Shown here: one piece after another, positions 27,925 through 36,956 of the stretch | Layout of the letters: every line of letters begins with the position of its first letter | How positions within the stretch are numbered: the stretch's first letter is position 1 | Assembly: GCA_947589005.1 (NCBI GenBank) | Contig: CANPZO010000010.1 | Span: 1-64,000, forward strand | Length of the DNA stretch: 64,000 bases | Direction of reading: 5' to 3' | DNA from: an uncultured Clostridia bacterium | Lineage (GTDB): Bacteria; Bacillota; Clostridia; UMGS1883 | Notes under the pieces: generated by a model | Seen by the model: the letters and a program-made list of their open reading frames with translations, nothing else | Told to the model about the DNA's origin: nothing | Databases searched by the model: none | Made by a program: the position numbers and the translations under genes

Positions 27925-29274
27925 ATGGGCAGATTATTCGGAACGGACGGCGTCCGCGGAGTTGCCAACAAGGAGCTGACGGCGGAGCTGGCTCTTAAAA
28001 TAGGACGGGCGGGGGCATATGTGCTCAGCCGGGAGAAAAACGGACGGGCGAGGATACTTATAGGCATGGACACCCGCATCAGCGGGCCTATGCTTGAGGC
28101 CGCGCTTGTGGCCGGAGTGTGCAGCGTTGGGGCCGAGGTGGTCTGCCTCGGCGTGGCGCCCACCCCGGCGGTTGCCTATCTCACCCGGACTCACGGCTTC
28201 GACGCGGGCATAGTTGTTTCCGCTTCACACAACAGCTATGAGTTCAACGGCATAAAGTTCTTTAACTCCCAGGGCTACAAGCTCCCCGATTCCACCGAGG
28301 ACGAGATAGAACGGCTCATACTTGGCGAGGCTGAAATGCCCGAGCTGCCGACTCACGGCGGCATAGGCCGTGTGAGACGGGCGGAGCATATGGTGGAGGA
28401 GTATGTGAATTTCGCCGTTTCGACGGTGAATGTTGATTTGAGCGGGAAAAGGATAGCTCTTGACTGCGCCAACGGCGCTTCCTCCGTCACCAGTCCCGCC
28501 GCTTTCCGCAGGCTTGGGGCGCAGGTGCTTGTCATCAACAACGACCCCGACGGGGTGAATATAAACAACGGCTGCGGCTCCACACACATCGAGGGGCTGC
28601 AAAGGTTCGTGGTCAACAACGGCTGCGACCTGGGCTTTGCCTTTGACGGCGACGCGGACAGGGTGCTTGCCGTGGACAACAAGGGCGGCCTCATCGACGG
28701 CGACGTGATAATGGCCGTCTGCGGCAACTACCTTAAGCAGCGGGGCCGTCTCAGGGGCAATACCGTGGTGGCCACCGTAATGAGCAATCTCGGCCTGTTC
28801 ATCATGGGCGAGAAAAACGGCATAAACATACTCAAGACCAAGGTGGGCGACCGCTATGTTCTGGAGGAAATGCTCAAGAACGGCTACTCCCTCGGCGGCG
28901 AGCAGAGCGGACATATAATTTTCCTCGACCACAACACCACCGGCGACGGCCTTGTCAGCGCCCTGAACTTCGCCCAGGTGGTGCAGGACAGCGGCGTGAC
29001 CGTGGAGGAGCTGTGCTCGATAATAACCATACTTCCGCAGGTGCTGGAAAACGCGAAGGTGGCGAAAAGCGGCGACGACCGCTACGCTTCGGACGCGGAG
29101 ATAACCGCCGAAATAGCCCGGCTTGAGGCAAAATTCAGCGGCCGCGGCCGGGTGCTCATACGTCCCAGCGGCACCGAGCCACTTGTGCGGGTAATGCTGG
29201 AGGGTGAGAACGAGGAAGAGATAGCCGCCGACGCCAAAGCCCTCAGAGAGCTTATCGAGAAGAGACTTGGCTAA
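27925..29274 (+). CDS. glmM: Phosphoglucosamine mutase
   Basis: 449 residues. It converts glucosamine 6-phosphate to glucosamine 1-phosphate for UDP-GlcNAc and peptidoglycan. [15 protein letters not shown] opens the protein. The phosphoserine loop is [13 protein letters not shown] (Ser101), the metal site is [10 protein letters not shown], and the sugar-phosphate loop is [19 protein letters not shown] precedes ATG. It lies 28 bases after the U32 gene and 30 bases before the acyltransferase fusion, so all four genes probably form one operon. Confidence 0.97.
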   Translation: MGRLFGTDGVRGVANKELTAELALKIGRAGAYVLSREKNGRARILIGMDTRISGPMLEAALVAGVCSVGAEVVCLGVAPTPAVAYLTRTHGFDAGIVVSASHNSYEFNGIKFFNSQGYKLPDSTEDEIERLILGEAEMPELPTHGGIGRVRRAEHMVEEYVNFAVSTVNVDLSGKRIALDCANGASSVTSPAAFRRLGAQVLVINNDPDGVNINNGCGSTHIEGLQRFVVNNGCDLGFAFDGDADRVLAVDNKGGLIDGDVIMAVCGNYLKQRGRLRGNTVVATVMSNLGLFIMGEKNGINILKTKVGDRYVLEEMLKNGYSLGGEQSGHIIFLDHNTTGDGLVSALNFAQVVQDSGVTVEELCSIITILPQVLENAKVAKSGDDRYASDAEITAEIARLEAKFSGRGRVLIRPSGTEPLVRVMLEGENEEEIAADAKALRELIEKRLG

Positions 29275-29304
29275 GCACACCCACGCCGCAACCGGTGATA
29301 TGTC

Positions 29305-30792
29305 ATGAATTACGACGAATTTTTTGAAAAAGAAAATTATTTCCTCCCGTGGAATGAGCTGACTGAGGCTCAACGTGAGGAGCAGCGCGCCTTCCTGCGG
29401 GAGCTGACCCTGCGGACCGGCTTCGTTTTCGGCGAGGGCTGCGTTGTCTCGCCCGAGGCCCATATCTACGAGGTCCGGCGGGCGAAGGTCGGCGACAATG
29501 TGAAGATAGCCAGCCATGCCCTTCTCCGCCGTCTGGAGCTCACCATGGGCGACGACTGCACCGTCAATACCTATGCCGTCCTACACGGAAAAATCACCGT
29601 CGGCAGCAATGTCAGCATCGCGCCGGGGGCCAAGCTTTTCGGCGAAAATCATAACTTTGACCGTCTGGATATCCCCTTTAAACGGCAGGGCAACCGCCGC
29701 GAGGGAATAATCGTCGGCGACGACGTGTGGATAGGCGCGGACGTGATAATAGTTGACGGCGTAAAGGTGGGCAGCCATGTGGTGCTGGCCGCGGGGAGCG
29801 TTGTCGTGAACGATATTCCCGACTGCGTTCTTGCCGGCGGAAATCCGGCCCGAATTATCCGCGACCGGCGGGCGGCCCTTAAGGACAGCCCCGAAACGGA
29901 AAGGCTTATTTCGGATTTTGGCGGGATAGCCCGCGAACAGTGGCGCGCCGCCGCCGAGGACTGCTCCGGCGAGCTCGGGGACGGCGGTATACGCCCATGG
30001 TGCGACGGCGCGGAAATAGCCGCCATGTTCGGTGAAAAACCGCCCTTTACCGATAGGGACAAGTATGTGGAAAAGCTCCATTCCATGGAGACGGGCGGCC
30101 ACGGCTACGAGACCGTCATGTCCCTGGGATACGCCCTCGCGGCCCTTGGAGAAAAACTGCGCAAGCCCTTTGACTACGTTGACGCACTGGACGTGAGCGC
30201 CCGCCTGTCTTGCCTTCCGTGGGACAGCGACCCCTGGGACGGCGGGCATAACGCCGATATTTTGGCTTCCGCCATGTATTTTAACAGAACGATGTTTAAC
30301 AAGCCCATTCCCGAAAACGAGCTTTTCGGCTGGCTGGGCAGGAACATAAGCCCTCAGACCGGAATGTGGGGCCGTGACCGGGAGGGTGATTTTCTGCTGC
30401 CGGTGAACGGCTGGTACCGTACCGTCCGTGGCAGCTACGGTCAGTTCGGTGTGCCCGTACCCTGGGCGGAAAGGACGATAGACACGGTGCTTCGGCACAA
30501 AAATTCGGAGTTTGAGTTCAACGCCTGCAATGTTCTGGACATAATTTATCCCCTGTGGCTCTGCGGCGAACAGACCGCCTACCGCCGCACCGAGGGAGAG
30601 GCATGGGCCCTGGACGTGCTGGGGCGCGTGATACCCCTGTGGCGGCCGGGCTTCGGTTTCGCCCCGGAGAAGGACCCCGTGACCCTGAAGGGCACGGAGA
30701 TGTGGCTTGCCATTATATACAATCTGTGCAAATATCTCGGCAAGGAGAAGCTGCTGGGCTATTCTCCCCGCGGCGTACATAAAATCGACTGA
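29305..30792 (+). CDS. Hexapeptide acyltransferase fused to a helical domain
   Basis: 495 residues. Residues 1-195 are a maltose/galactoside O-acetyltransferase-type left-handed beta-helix (repeats around GDNVKIASHALLRR, GENHNFDRLDIPF, VGDDVWIGADVIIVDGVKVG, and DCVLAGGNPARIIRD at the end). The NHNF block carries the expected catalytic-type His. Residues 205-495 form an extra helical domain rich in Trp and aromatic residues (CLPWDSDPWDGGHNADILAS, MWGRDREGDFLLPVNGWYR), possibly an alpha-toroid; I recognise no family. Directly behind glmM, so it may acylate an amino sugar or cell-wall glycan. The fusion is unusual. Confidence 0.75.
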   Translation: MNYDEFFEKENYFLPWNELTEAQREEQRAFLRELTLRTGFVFGEGCVVSPEAHIYEVRRAKVGDNVKIASHALLRRLELTMGDDCTVNTYAVLHGKITVGSNVSIAPGAKLFGENHNFDRLDIPFKRQGNRREGIIVGDDVWIGADVIIVDGVKVGSHVVLAAGSVVVNDIPDCVLAGGNPARIIRDRRAALKDSPETERLISDFGGIAREQWRAAAEDCSGELGDGGIRPWCDGAEIAAMFGEKPPFTDRDKYVEKLHSMETGGHGYETVMSLGYALAALGEKLRKPFDYVDALDVSARLSCLPWDSDPWDGGHNADILASAMYFNRTMFNKPIPENELFGWLGRNISPQTGMWGRDREGDFLLPVNGWYRTVRGSYGQFGVPVPWAERTIDTVLRHKNSEFEFNACNVLDIIYPLWLCGEQTAYRRTEGEAWALDVLGRVIPLWRPGFGFAPEKDPVTLKGTEMWLAIIYNLCKYLGKEKLLGYSPRGVHKID

Positions 30793-30823
30793 AATACTCA
30801 ACAATTTTTGACAAAAAATTTTG

Positions 30824-30851
30824 TTGACATTTTACAAAAATGTGATATAAT
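30824..30851 (+). promoter_or_regulatory. Sigma-A promoter of rnj
   Basis: TTGACA (30824-30829), 16 bases, TATAAT (30846-30851). It leaves a leader of about 110 bases with no clear fold. Confidence 0.85.
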
Positions 30852-30969
30852 ACATATGACGGATATGTTCGGGAATTGAATAAATCGGTATTTTTGCGAA
30901 AATTTGCGATTGATTTTCGCTTTGTTTTGTTGTGTGTCAATTGTGTACTAATTAAGAAAAGAGGTTTAT

Positions 30970-32637
30970 ATGGCAAAAAAGTCAAAACTGAAAATCATTC
31001 CTCTGGGAGGAGTGCAGGAGATAGGCAAAAATCTCACCGTGTTTGAGTATGGCGGAGAAATTCTTGTTCTGGACTGCGGTATGGCCTTCCCCGACGACAG
31101 TATGCTTGGGGTGGACAGCGTCATACCCGATATGACCTATCTCATCAATAACAAAGAAAAGGTCAAAGCCGTGGTAATAACGCACGGTCACGAGGACCAC
31201 ATCGGCAGCATACCCTATCTGCTCCGCAGCATCAACGTGCCTGTCTACGGCACAAGGCTCACTCTGGGCCTTATCGAGCAGAAGCTTAAGGAACACGGCA
31301 TACTCAGCGTTTCGCACCTCAACAGGGTGCAGGCCGGAGACACCGTCAAGATAAGCAATAACTTTACGGTGGAGTTTATCCGCGTAAATCACAGCATCAG
31401 CGACGCCGTCGGCATGGCCATCACCACTCCCGCCGGTACGGTGGTCCACACCGGCGACTTCAAGATAGACTGCACGCCCATACACGGCAGCATGATAGAC
31501 CTGGCGCGCTTCGGCGAGCTGGGCAAAAACGGCGTGCTGGCCCTCATGAGCGACAGCACCAACGCCGAGCGCCCCGGCTACACGATGAGCGAACGGACGG
31601 TGGGCGAGAAGTTTGAAGAAATTTTCGCCAACACCCGCCAGCGCATTTTTATCGCCACCTTTGCCTCCAATGTGGACAGGGTGCAGCAGATAATCAACGC
31701 CGCCGTCCGCAACAGGCGCAAGGTGGCCGTTTCCGGCCGAAGCATGGTCAATATCATCGAGGTGGCCTCCATACTGGGCTACCTTACCATACCCGAGGGT
31801 ACCCTTATACCCATCGAGGACGTGAAGAAATATCACGACCACCAGTTGGTCATCATCACCACCGGCAGCCAGGGCGAGCCAATGAGCGCCCTCACCCGAA
31901 TGGCCTATTCCGACCACCGCAAAATTGAGATAACTCGGGGCGATTTGGTCATCATTTCCGCCTCTCCCATACCCGGCAACGAAAAAACCGTTTCCAACGT
32001 GATAAACGAGCTTTACAAAAAGGGAGCCGACGTTATACATCAGTCCATAACCGAGGTACACGTTTCCGGCCATGCCTGCCGCGAGGAGCTTAAAATAATA
32101 CTTGGCCTTGTCAAGCCCAAGTATTTCATCCCCGTCCACGGCGAGGAGCGTCACCTCAAGCGCCACGCCGAGATAGGCGCGGAGATGGGCATCGAAAAGA
32201 AGAATATCTTCCGTATGGAGATAGGACAGGTTCTCGAGATGGATCAAAATGGAGCCAAAATATCCGGCACCGTGCCCGGCGGCGCGGTGCTGGTGGACGG
32301 CTACGGCGTGGGCGATGTGGGCAACATTGTCCTCAAGGACCGTAAAAATCTTGCCGAAAACGGCATAATCATGGTGGTTATGGCCATCGACAGCCGCACC
32401 AACCGCCTCGTTTCCGGTCCGGAGATAATCAGCCGGGGCTTCATCTATATGCGGGACAACGAGGCCATTATGGAGGAGCTGCGCCGCGTGGCCCAGACCA
32501 GCGTTCAGGACGCTCTGCTTTCCAAGCAGCACGATTGGAGCACCATCAAGGCCAACGTAAAGTCCGCCCTCAGCAACTGCATTTACGAGGGCACCCACCG
32601 CAAGCCCGTGATTTTGCCCGTAATTTTGGACGCATAA
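30970..32637 (+). CDS. rnj: Ribonuclease J
   Basis: 555 residues. A metallo-beta-lactamase/beta-CASP nuclease that degrades and matures RNA from the 5' end or internally. The metal motif is THGHEDHIG. Others are VVHTGDFKID, the beta-CASP part VSGRSMVNII with TGSQGEPMSAL, and the motif VHVSGHACREEL before the C-terminal domain. AAAGAGG precedes ATG. It stands in the same direction as the following nucleotidyltransferase pair, 26 bases apart, so read-through is possible. Confidence 0.97.
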   Translation: MAKKSKLKIIPLGGVQEIGKNLTVFEYGGEILVLDCGMAFPDDSMLGVDSVIPDMTYLINNKEKVKAVVITHGHEDHIGSIPYLLRSINVPVYGTRLTLGLIEQKLKEHGILSVSHLNRVQAGDTVKISNNFTVEFIRVNHSISDAVGMAITTPAGTVVHTGDFKIDCTPIHGSMIDLARFGELGKNGVLALMSDSTNAERPGYTMSERTVGEKFEEIFANTRQRIFIATFASNVDRVQQIINAAVRNRRKVAVSGRSMVNIIEVASILGYLTIPEGTLIPIEDVKKYHDHQLVIITTGSQGEPMSALTRMAYSDHRKIEITRGDLVIISASPIPGNEKTVSNVINELYKKGADVIHQSITEVHVSGHACREELKIILGLVKPKYFIPVHGEERHLKRHAEIGAEMGIEKKNIFRMEIGQVLEMDQNGAKISGTVPGGAVLVDGYGVGDVGNIVLKDRKNLAENGIIMVVMAIDSRTNRLVSGPEIISRGFIYMRDNEAIMEELRRVAQTSVQDALLSKQHDWSTIKANVKSALSNCIYEGTHRKPVILPVILDA

Positions 32638-32663
32638 AATTGTGTGGAAAGGGGTGAGCCCGC

Positions 32664-32960
32664 ATGACGGCGGAAACAGGCATACGTCCCATAGTTATTG
32701 ACGAACTGCGGGCTCTTGCGAAAAAGCACGGGCTCAGGCGGCTTGTGCTTTTCGGCTCACGGGCGCGGGGAGACTTCCGCCGGGCCAGCGATATAGATTT
32801 GGCAGCGGAGGGCGGCGGTATTGACGCCTTCGCTCTTGATGCTGAGGACTGTACGTCAACGCTGCTTAAGTATGACATCGTTGATATGGGGCTGGAAATA
32901 GACGAAAAGCTCGGCTCTTCCATCGAAAGAGAGGGGATAACGCTCTATGAAAAAGTTTGA
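32664..32960 (+). CDS. Minimal nucleotidyltransferase (MNT) of a two-gene module
   Basis: 98 residues. The nucleotidyltransferase signature is LVLFGSRARGDFRRASDIDL, with the GS motif and the DxD metal pair; the third acid is in DIVDMGLEIDEKL. MNT proteins pair with HEPN or HI0074-type partners. In some cases they are antitoxins that AMPylate the toxin. AAAGGGGTGAG precedes ATG. It overlaps the partner gene by 14 bases. Confidence 0.88.
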   Translation: MTAETGIRPIVIDELRALAKKHGLRRLVLFGSRARGDFRRASDIDLAAEGGGIDAFALDAEDCTSTLLKYDIVDMGLEIDEKLGSSIEREGITLYEKV

Positions 32961-33360
32961 TAACTATGCTTCTAACCTTGCTGTGCTCATGAACGCAGGG
33001 ACTGTGCTTATGAATGTCAAAGACGAAAGCATGATAAACGAGTTTGTTTTAACCGGAGTAATAGGCAAGTTTGGTCTACAGTTCGAGCTTGGCTGGAAGC
33101 TGCTCAAGGAGCTTCTCCGGTACGAGGGGCTTTCGGTATCGGACAGCGGTTCGCCCAGAGAAATACTCAAGGCGGCCTACACCGTTTACGGTTTTATGAA
33201 TGAGGAGATATGGCTCTCCATGCTGAAAAGCCGCAACGAGGCGTCGCACATCTATGACGGCGGCGAGGCAAGGGCGCTGGCGGATAAGATTATCGCCGAT
33301 TATATCCCCGAGTTCGTTAAGCACAGGGGAGTCGAACACCGCGACGGTTTAAAGCGGTGA
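32947..33360 (+). CDS. HI0074-type nucleotidyltransferase partner, C-terminus altered
   Basis: 137 residues, all helical, of the HI0074 (substrate-binding) / HEPN-like family. It has the R-x4-H-type motif SRNEASHIYD. It probably forms a complex with the MNT encoded upstream, as a toxin-antitoxin or enzyme pair. The last 13 residues are read from a 273-bp insertion that begins at 33321. If the insertion and one TTAA are removed, the frame continues from VK into LRDEVADRYKDIL and stops at 33640, a more natural helical end. The present protein may still function because only the tail is replaced. Confidence 0.8.
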   Translation: MKKFDNYASNLAVLMNAGTVLMNVKDESMINEFVLTGVIGKFGLQFELGWKLLKELLRYEGLSVSDSGSPREILKAAYTVYGFMNEEIWLSMLKSRNEASHIYDGGEARALADKIIADYIPEFVKHRGVEHRDGLKR

Positions 33361-33593
33361 AATTTCCCCAATGCTTCGTTAAAAATGCTCGGAAGGCGCC
33401 AGCCTTCCTGCGCTTTTTGCCTCGCCTAAGAAAAATTTCACTCGCTTTAAACTCCTGCGGACCGTGCGGGTGGATATTTTTTCGTAGGCAAGGAAAAGGT
33501 TCCTCGGAATACTGTCGTATTCCGAGCGGTTCTTTGACGCCGCATACGGGAAAATACACCCCGCACGGCGCACGGGGTTCGGCTCCCCTGTGC
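33321..33593. mobile_element. 273-bp TTAA-flanked inverted-repeat element
   Basis: Ends are GCACAGGGGAGTCGAACACC and, on the minus strand, GCACAGGGGAGCCGAACCCC. TTAA lies directly outside on both sides (33317-33320 and 33594-33597), as a target-site duplication would. The interior has further inverted repeats (GTTTAAAGCG with CGCTTTAAAC, GGAATAC with GTATTCC) and no transposase. It is a MITE-like non-autonomous element, or a structured RNA-like insertion, in the tail of the HI0074-type gene. Confidence 0.75.
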
Positions 33594-33647
33594 TTAAGCT
33601 TCGTGACGAGGTCGCGGACAGATACAAGGACATATTGTAGCGTAATG

Positions 33648-33672
33648 AAAAGGGCCCGAGGGGCCCTTTTGG
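33648..33672. terminator. Bidirectional terminator
   Basis: AAAAGGGCCC, GAG, GGGCCCTTTT. The A and T runs let it serve both the pair at 32.7-33.4 kb and the minus operon ending at 33687. Confidence 0.85.
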
Positions 33673-33686
33673 TTTGTTCTTACGAC

Positions 33687-34253
33687 TTATTCGAGTTTTT
33701 CAAGTGCTCGACGCACGGCCCGAAGATCCGTCGCGATATTAAGGAATATCATTGACGCCGCCACGCTGACAAAGGCCAGTATAAAAGCGCCAAGGAGTAT
33801 AAACAGTCCCGAGATGCTCCCTGACATTACTGCCAGTACAAGGCCGCTAAGAATTATTCCTATAAATACTACCCACATTATCAGCTTCATTCCCGTTATC
33901 CAAAAATCCATGCTGCTTCCGGTTTTTGACAGTCTGCCAACGAACTGGCCGAGGGCCATGTTCGCCGAGACCGCGGATTTTTCTTTTGACCTGTCAACAA
34001 AGGGCGTGCTTTGAACCTCGCGGAGCGTCTTAAGCAAATATGCCTTTGTCTCGCCCTCGGGCAATTTTGCGGCGCTGTTATAAAAATATTCGACAGCTTC
34101 TGACTTTTCCTCGGTGGACGAGGGGTAGTAAAGCACGTCGCGCCGCCTGCCGCATATGGAGCATAAAACCTTCTTTTCGCCGGTCGAGTCAATGAACAGG
34201 GCCGGAGCGTTGTCGTTGTTAATTACATTCCCGCACACGGAACAGTATTTCAT
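33687..34253 (-). CDS. Zinc-ribbon membrane protein of unknown function
   Basis: 188 residues. An N-terminal treble-clef-like ribbon (CSVCG about residue 4, CSICG about residue 32) is followed by a helical stretch and two membrane segments near the C-terminus (about 120-175). The ribbon faces the cytoplasm if the usual topology applies. I recognise no family. It is the last of a three-gene minus operon, 18 bases after the next gene. Confidence 0.7.
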   Translation of the reverse strand: MKYCSVCGNVINNDNAPALFIDSTGEKKVLCSICGRRRDVLYYPSSTEEKSEAVEYFYNSAAKLPEGETKAYLLKTLREVQSTPFVDRSKEKSAVSANMALGQFVGRLSKTGSSMDFWITGMKLIMWVVFIGIILSGLVLAVMSGSISGLFILLGAFILAFVSVAASMIFLNIATDLRAVRRALEKLE

Positions 34254-34271
34254 ATTTATTTCCTCCTCACG

Positions 34272-34598
34272 TTAATCCTTTTCGTACCTTACGTAGCGTT
34301 CTCCGTCCAAAATAAGGTCCTTGCCGTCGAACTCAATTTTATAAACCTCGGTGTCATAGCGTGTCTCGATTTTCAAACGGTCCCCTTCGAGATACCATTT
34401 GCCGCCGCCCGAAAATTCGTCGCCGGAAACTCCGCCGTCGCCGAAAAAGTCAAAAGCCACATAATCATATCCCTCTCTGCTCCATTGACCTATAATCTTT
34501 TTTTGGGGAGATTGTCCGGAAATGACGATTGACGCTATAACTAATGCGGCGATAACGACAACGGCTATACAGATTATAAGTTTTTTGTTCATATTCAT
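34272..34598 (-). CDS. Small membrane-anchored protein, lipocalin-like beta domain
   Basis: 108 residues. An N-terminal membrane anchor (LIICIAVVVIAALVIASIVI) precedes a beta-rich region (KIIGQWSREGYDYVAFDF, GKWYLEGDRLKIETRYDT). This resembles the DUF5640/lipocalin-like pattern in which a G-x-W strand opens a small barrel. Function unknown. It lies 11 bases after the stalk-domain gene, so one transcript is likely. Confidence 0.65.
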   Translation of the reverse strand: MNMNKKLIICIAVVVIAALVIASIVISGQSPQKKIIGQWSREGYDYVAFDFFGDGGVSGDEFSGGGKWYLEGDRLKIETRYDTEVYKIEFDGKDLILDGERYVRYEKD

Positions 34599-34609
34599 CT
34601 CTCCTTATA

Positions 34610-35296
34610 TTATTCTACGGTTATATCGGCAAAGCCTGTGTTTGCCGTGCTGCCGCCGTTGGCCAAAATCTTAAGCTGTAGGCCGTATTCAACGGGAATG
34701 GACACGGTTTTTGCAAGGTCGTCGGAATTTATTTCAAGTTCGCGGACGACATCGCCGTCAACAATAAATGATACAGTACGGTCAAGCGCCCGGCTTCCGT
34801 CAACATGGCCAACGGTAAAGTTTATGCTTGAGTATTTGCCGTCCAAATTAAACAGGGCATAGCTTCCGCCATATGTCAGCGTAAAGCCGTCGCTGTATTT
34901 TTTACCGCTCATGTTAAAGCTTTCGCCCTTTGTTGAGCGAAATTCCTTGTAATTGCTTGTCTGGTACGGCGGACAGTAGTCAAGAAATTTCGCGCTGTCC
35001 GGCATAAGATTTTTCCAAAGATAAACGCTTTTGCTCGCGCCGTCCCAGGTGACCTGCATTCCGGCGGCCTGGGCCGTGCCCCTGACCGGAAGATAGGTGG
35101 TACCGTTGTAGATGAACGGTTCAATGACGGCTCCGTTGGCGTCTTTCAATTCGGTAAGAACATTGTCAACGTAAACCTTGATGTTGTCATAGGTTGCGTT
35201 GATGGTTTCAACTCGGCTTTTAGCATAGGCCATGCCGCAGGACAGAACCGTTGCGGCTAAGGCCCCCGCCATAAAGCTGCGCAAATTTAGTTTCAT
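34610..35296 (-). CDS. Secreted protein with copper-amine-oxidase-type stalk and NPCBM-like domain
   Basis: 228 residues with a signal peptide (about 1-25, SFMAGALAATVLSCGMAYA). A stalk domain follows (about 30-95, IEPFIYNGTTYLPVRGTAQA then VTWDGASKSVYLW). The C-terminal half resembles NPCBM-type carbohydrate-binding beta-sandwiches (YALFNLDGKYSSINFTVGHV). Probably extracellular. AGGAGG lies before ATG 35296; the ATG at 35305 sits directly on that site and is not the start. First gene of a three-gene operon. Confidence 0.75.
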   Translation of the reverse strand: MKLNLRSFMAGALAATVLSCGMAYAKSRVETINATYDNIKVYVDNVLTELKDANGAVIEPFIYNGTTYLPVRGTAQAAGMQVTWDGASKSVYLWKNLMPDSAKFLDYCPPYQTSNYKEFRSTKGESFNMSGKKYSDGFTLTYGGSYALFNLDGKYSSINFTVGHVDGSRALDRTVSFIVDGDVVRELEINSDDLAKTVSIPVEYGLQLKILANGGSTANTGFADITVE

Positions 35297-35486
35297 ATAA
35301 AGCATCCTCCTTTGTTTTGCGCGTTACGTATTTAATGCGCAATTTTTTATTTTATAAATTTATTATAGCAGATTAAATCGGTAATGTCAAGTGCAAAAAC
35401 CGGAAATTATACTGAATATGACAGTAATAATCAGATTGTATATGTTATATAATAACTATAAAGAACAAAACAGGGAGGGTTGCGAC

Positions 35487-35825
35487 GTGGACGAGATAGA
35501 GCTTAACATCGATAGGTGGAAAAATTTTGTTCGAAACAGGGTTACAGAGCTTAGATTGAACGCCGACGTATCCGAGTATCAAATGAGTTTGGAGCTTGGG
35601 CAGAACAAAGGCTATGTCCAAGGAATTTCCTCCGGCAAGGCCATGCCGTCCATGGCGGGTTTTTTGAACATCTGCGACTATTTCGGAATAACGCCGCTGG
35701 AGTTTTTTGACCCGGATATCAAGTCGCCGTCTCTTTTGAGGAGCATAAACGAAAAGCTCAAGCGTCTGCCGGAAAGAGACCTTGAGCTTGTGGATGAGGT
35801 TTTGGAAAGGATATTTGAAAAATAA
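35487..35825 (+). CDS. XRE-type helix-turn-helix regulator
   Basis: 112 residues. The HTH part is VTELRLNADVSEYQMSLELG with NKGYVQGISSGKAMPSMAGF, then ICDYFGITPLEFFD, as in many phage- and TA-type Cro/CI repressors. A helical tail follows (RSINEKLKRLPERDLELVDE). GTG 35487 is chosen because GGGAGGG lies 7 bases upstream; the frame is open to 35391, but those residues do not look like the family. Targets unknown. Confidence 0.8.
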   Translation: MDEIELNIDRWKNFVRNRVTELRLNADVSEYQMSLELGQNKGYVQGISSGKAMPSMAGFLNICDYFGITPLEFFDPDIKSPSLLRSINEKLKRLPERDLELVDEVLERIFEK

Positions 35826-36150
35826 GGAGCTGTAAAAAAATGGCGCAGATCGTTCAAGGGCCGGAAGCTTTAATTTAAGCCAAATTTATGTTATGATAAA
35901 CCCGGCAATAGAATTAGTACTATAAATTAATGTGGAAAAGCCGTCTTTTTACAAGAAAAAGACGGCTTTTCTTTTTGTTTATGCCCTTGAACTACGAACG
36001 AAAATCACCACTCGGCGTACCTGTGTACGCCGTCGGGAGGGCCTGCTCGGCGGCTTGGGCCGCCTGCGCGGGCTGATTTTCGTCCGTTCTGCACAATTTT
36101 TTTGACAGCTCCCGTGCCACCAGTTTACATAGTGACTTTTTTACAGGCCC
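35825..36150. repeat. Palindromic intergenic element, copy C
   Basis: 326 bp between the XRE gene (+) and sigG (-), which converge. Ends are GGAGCTGTAAAAAAA and TTTTTTACAGGCCC, inner arms GTTCAAGGGC and GCCCTTGAAC. The central hairpin is GCCGTC-TTTTT with its complement around ACAAG, followed by TTTTC on both strands. A hairpin insert lies in the right arm (GGCGTAC with GTACGCC). Confidence 0.75.
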
Positions 36151-36158
36151 TTACCATA

Positions 36159-36929
36159 TTATAAACTTTTCCGCAGATGCTCGATGGCGCTTTTTTCTAT
36201 CCTGCTGACCTGGGCCTGACTTATGCCTATCTCGCCGGCCACCTCGGTCTGAGTTTTGCCCTTGAAAAACCGCAGGTCGATTATGGTGTGCTCCTTTTTG
36301 GGCAGCTTGTCCAGAGCCTCCCGCAGGGATATCTGTTCTATCCAGACCTCGTCAAGATTTTTGTCGTCGCTGACCTGGTCCATGACAAAGACCGTGTCCC
36401 CGCCGTCGTGATAAACCGGCTCAAAGAGCGAAATAGGCTCCTGGACGGCGTCCAGCGCCATCACCACGTCGGCCTTGGGCAGGTCCAGCTCCTTGGCTAT
36501 CTCCTCGAGAGACGGCTCGCGCTGGGTGGAGCTTATGAGACGCTCCTTGACGCACAGGGCCTTGTAGGCTATGTCGCGGAGAGAACGGCTAACACGGACC
36601 GAATTGTTGTCTCTTAAGTAACGGCGTATCTCGCCGATTATCATTGGCACCGCGTAGGTGGAAAACTGGACGTTCTGGCTCAAATCGAAGTTGTCTATGG
36701 CCTTTATCAGCCCCACGCACCCCACCTGGAACAGGTCGTCCACATATTCGCCCCGGTTGTTGAAGCGGCCGATTATGCTCAACACCAGCCGCAGGTTGCC
36801 CTTGATGAATTTGTCCCGGGCGGTCCTGTCGCCGGCTTTGATTTTTGGGAAAAGCTCCCTTTTTTCCTCCGCTGTCAGCGTCGGCAGCTTTGAAGTGTTC
36901 ACCCCGCATATCTCAACCTTGCTCGTCAT
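36159..36929 (-). CDS. sigG: Forespore sigma factor SigG
   Basis: 256 residues. The N-terminus KVEICGVNTSKLPTLTAEEK is the SigG hallmark. Region 2 is GNLRLVLSIIGRFNNRGEYV with DLFQVGCVGLIKAIDNFDLS, and region 4 is FFKGKTQTEVAGEIGISQAQ. It directs late forespore transcription. The start is ATG 36929 behind GGGAGG; a longer open frame upstream covers the promoter. A sigma-G/F-type promoter lies at 36957-36986. The gene is on the opposite strand from spoIIGA-sigE, about 4.5 kb away. In many relatives sigG follows sigE directly. Confidence 0.95.
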   Translation of the reverse strand: MTSKVEICGVNTSKLPTLTAEEKRELFPKIKAGDRTARDKFIKGNLRLVLSIIGRFNNRGEYVDDLFQVGCVGLIKAIDNFDLSQNVQFSTYAVPMIIGEIRRYLRDNNSVRVSRSLRDIAYKALCVKERLISSTQREPSLEEIAKELDLPKADVVMALDAVQEPISLFEPVYHDGGDTVFVMDQVSDDKNLDEVWIEQISLREALDKLPKKEHTIIDLRFFKGKTQTEVAGEIGISQAQVSRIEKSAIEHLRKSL

Positions 36930-36956
36930 CAAAGCGGATACCTCCCTTGCTGACAT

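Noticed and set aside
29272-29282. CTAAGCACACCC after the glmM stop as an element end
   Set aside because: Only about eight bases agree; too short to claim.
33357-33755. Open frame running through the TTAA-type element and terminator
   Set aside because: It crosses inverted repeats and a terminator, has no ribosome site and no family resemblance.
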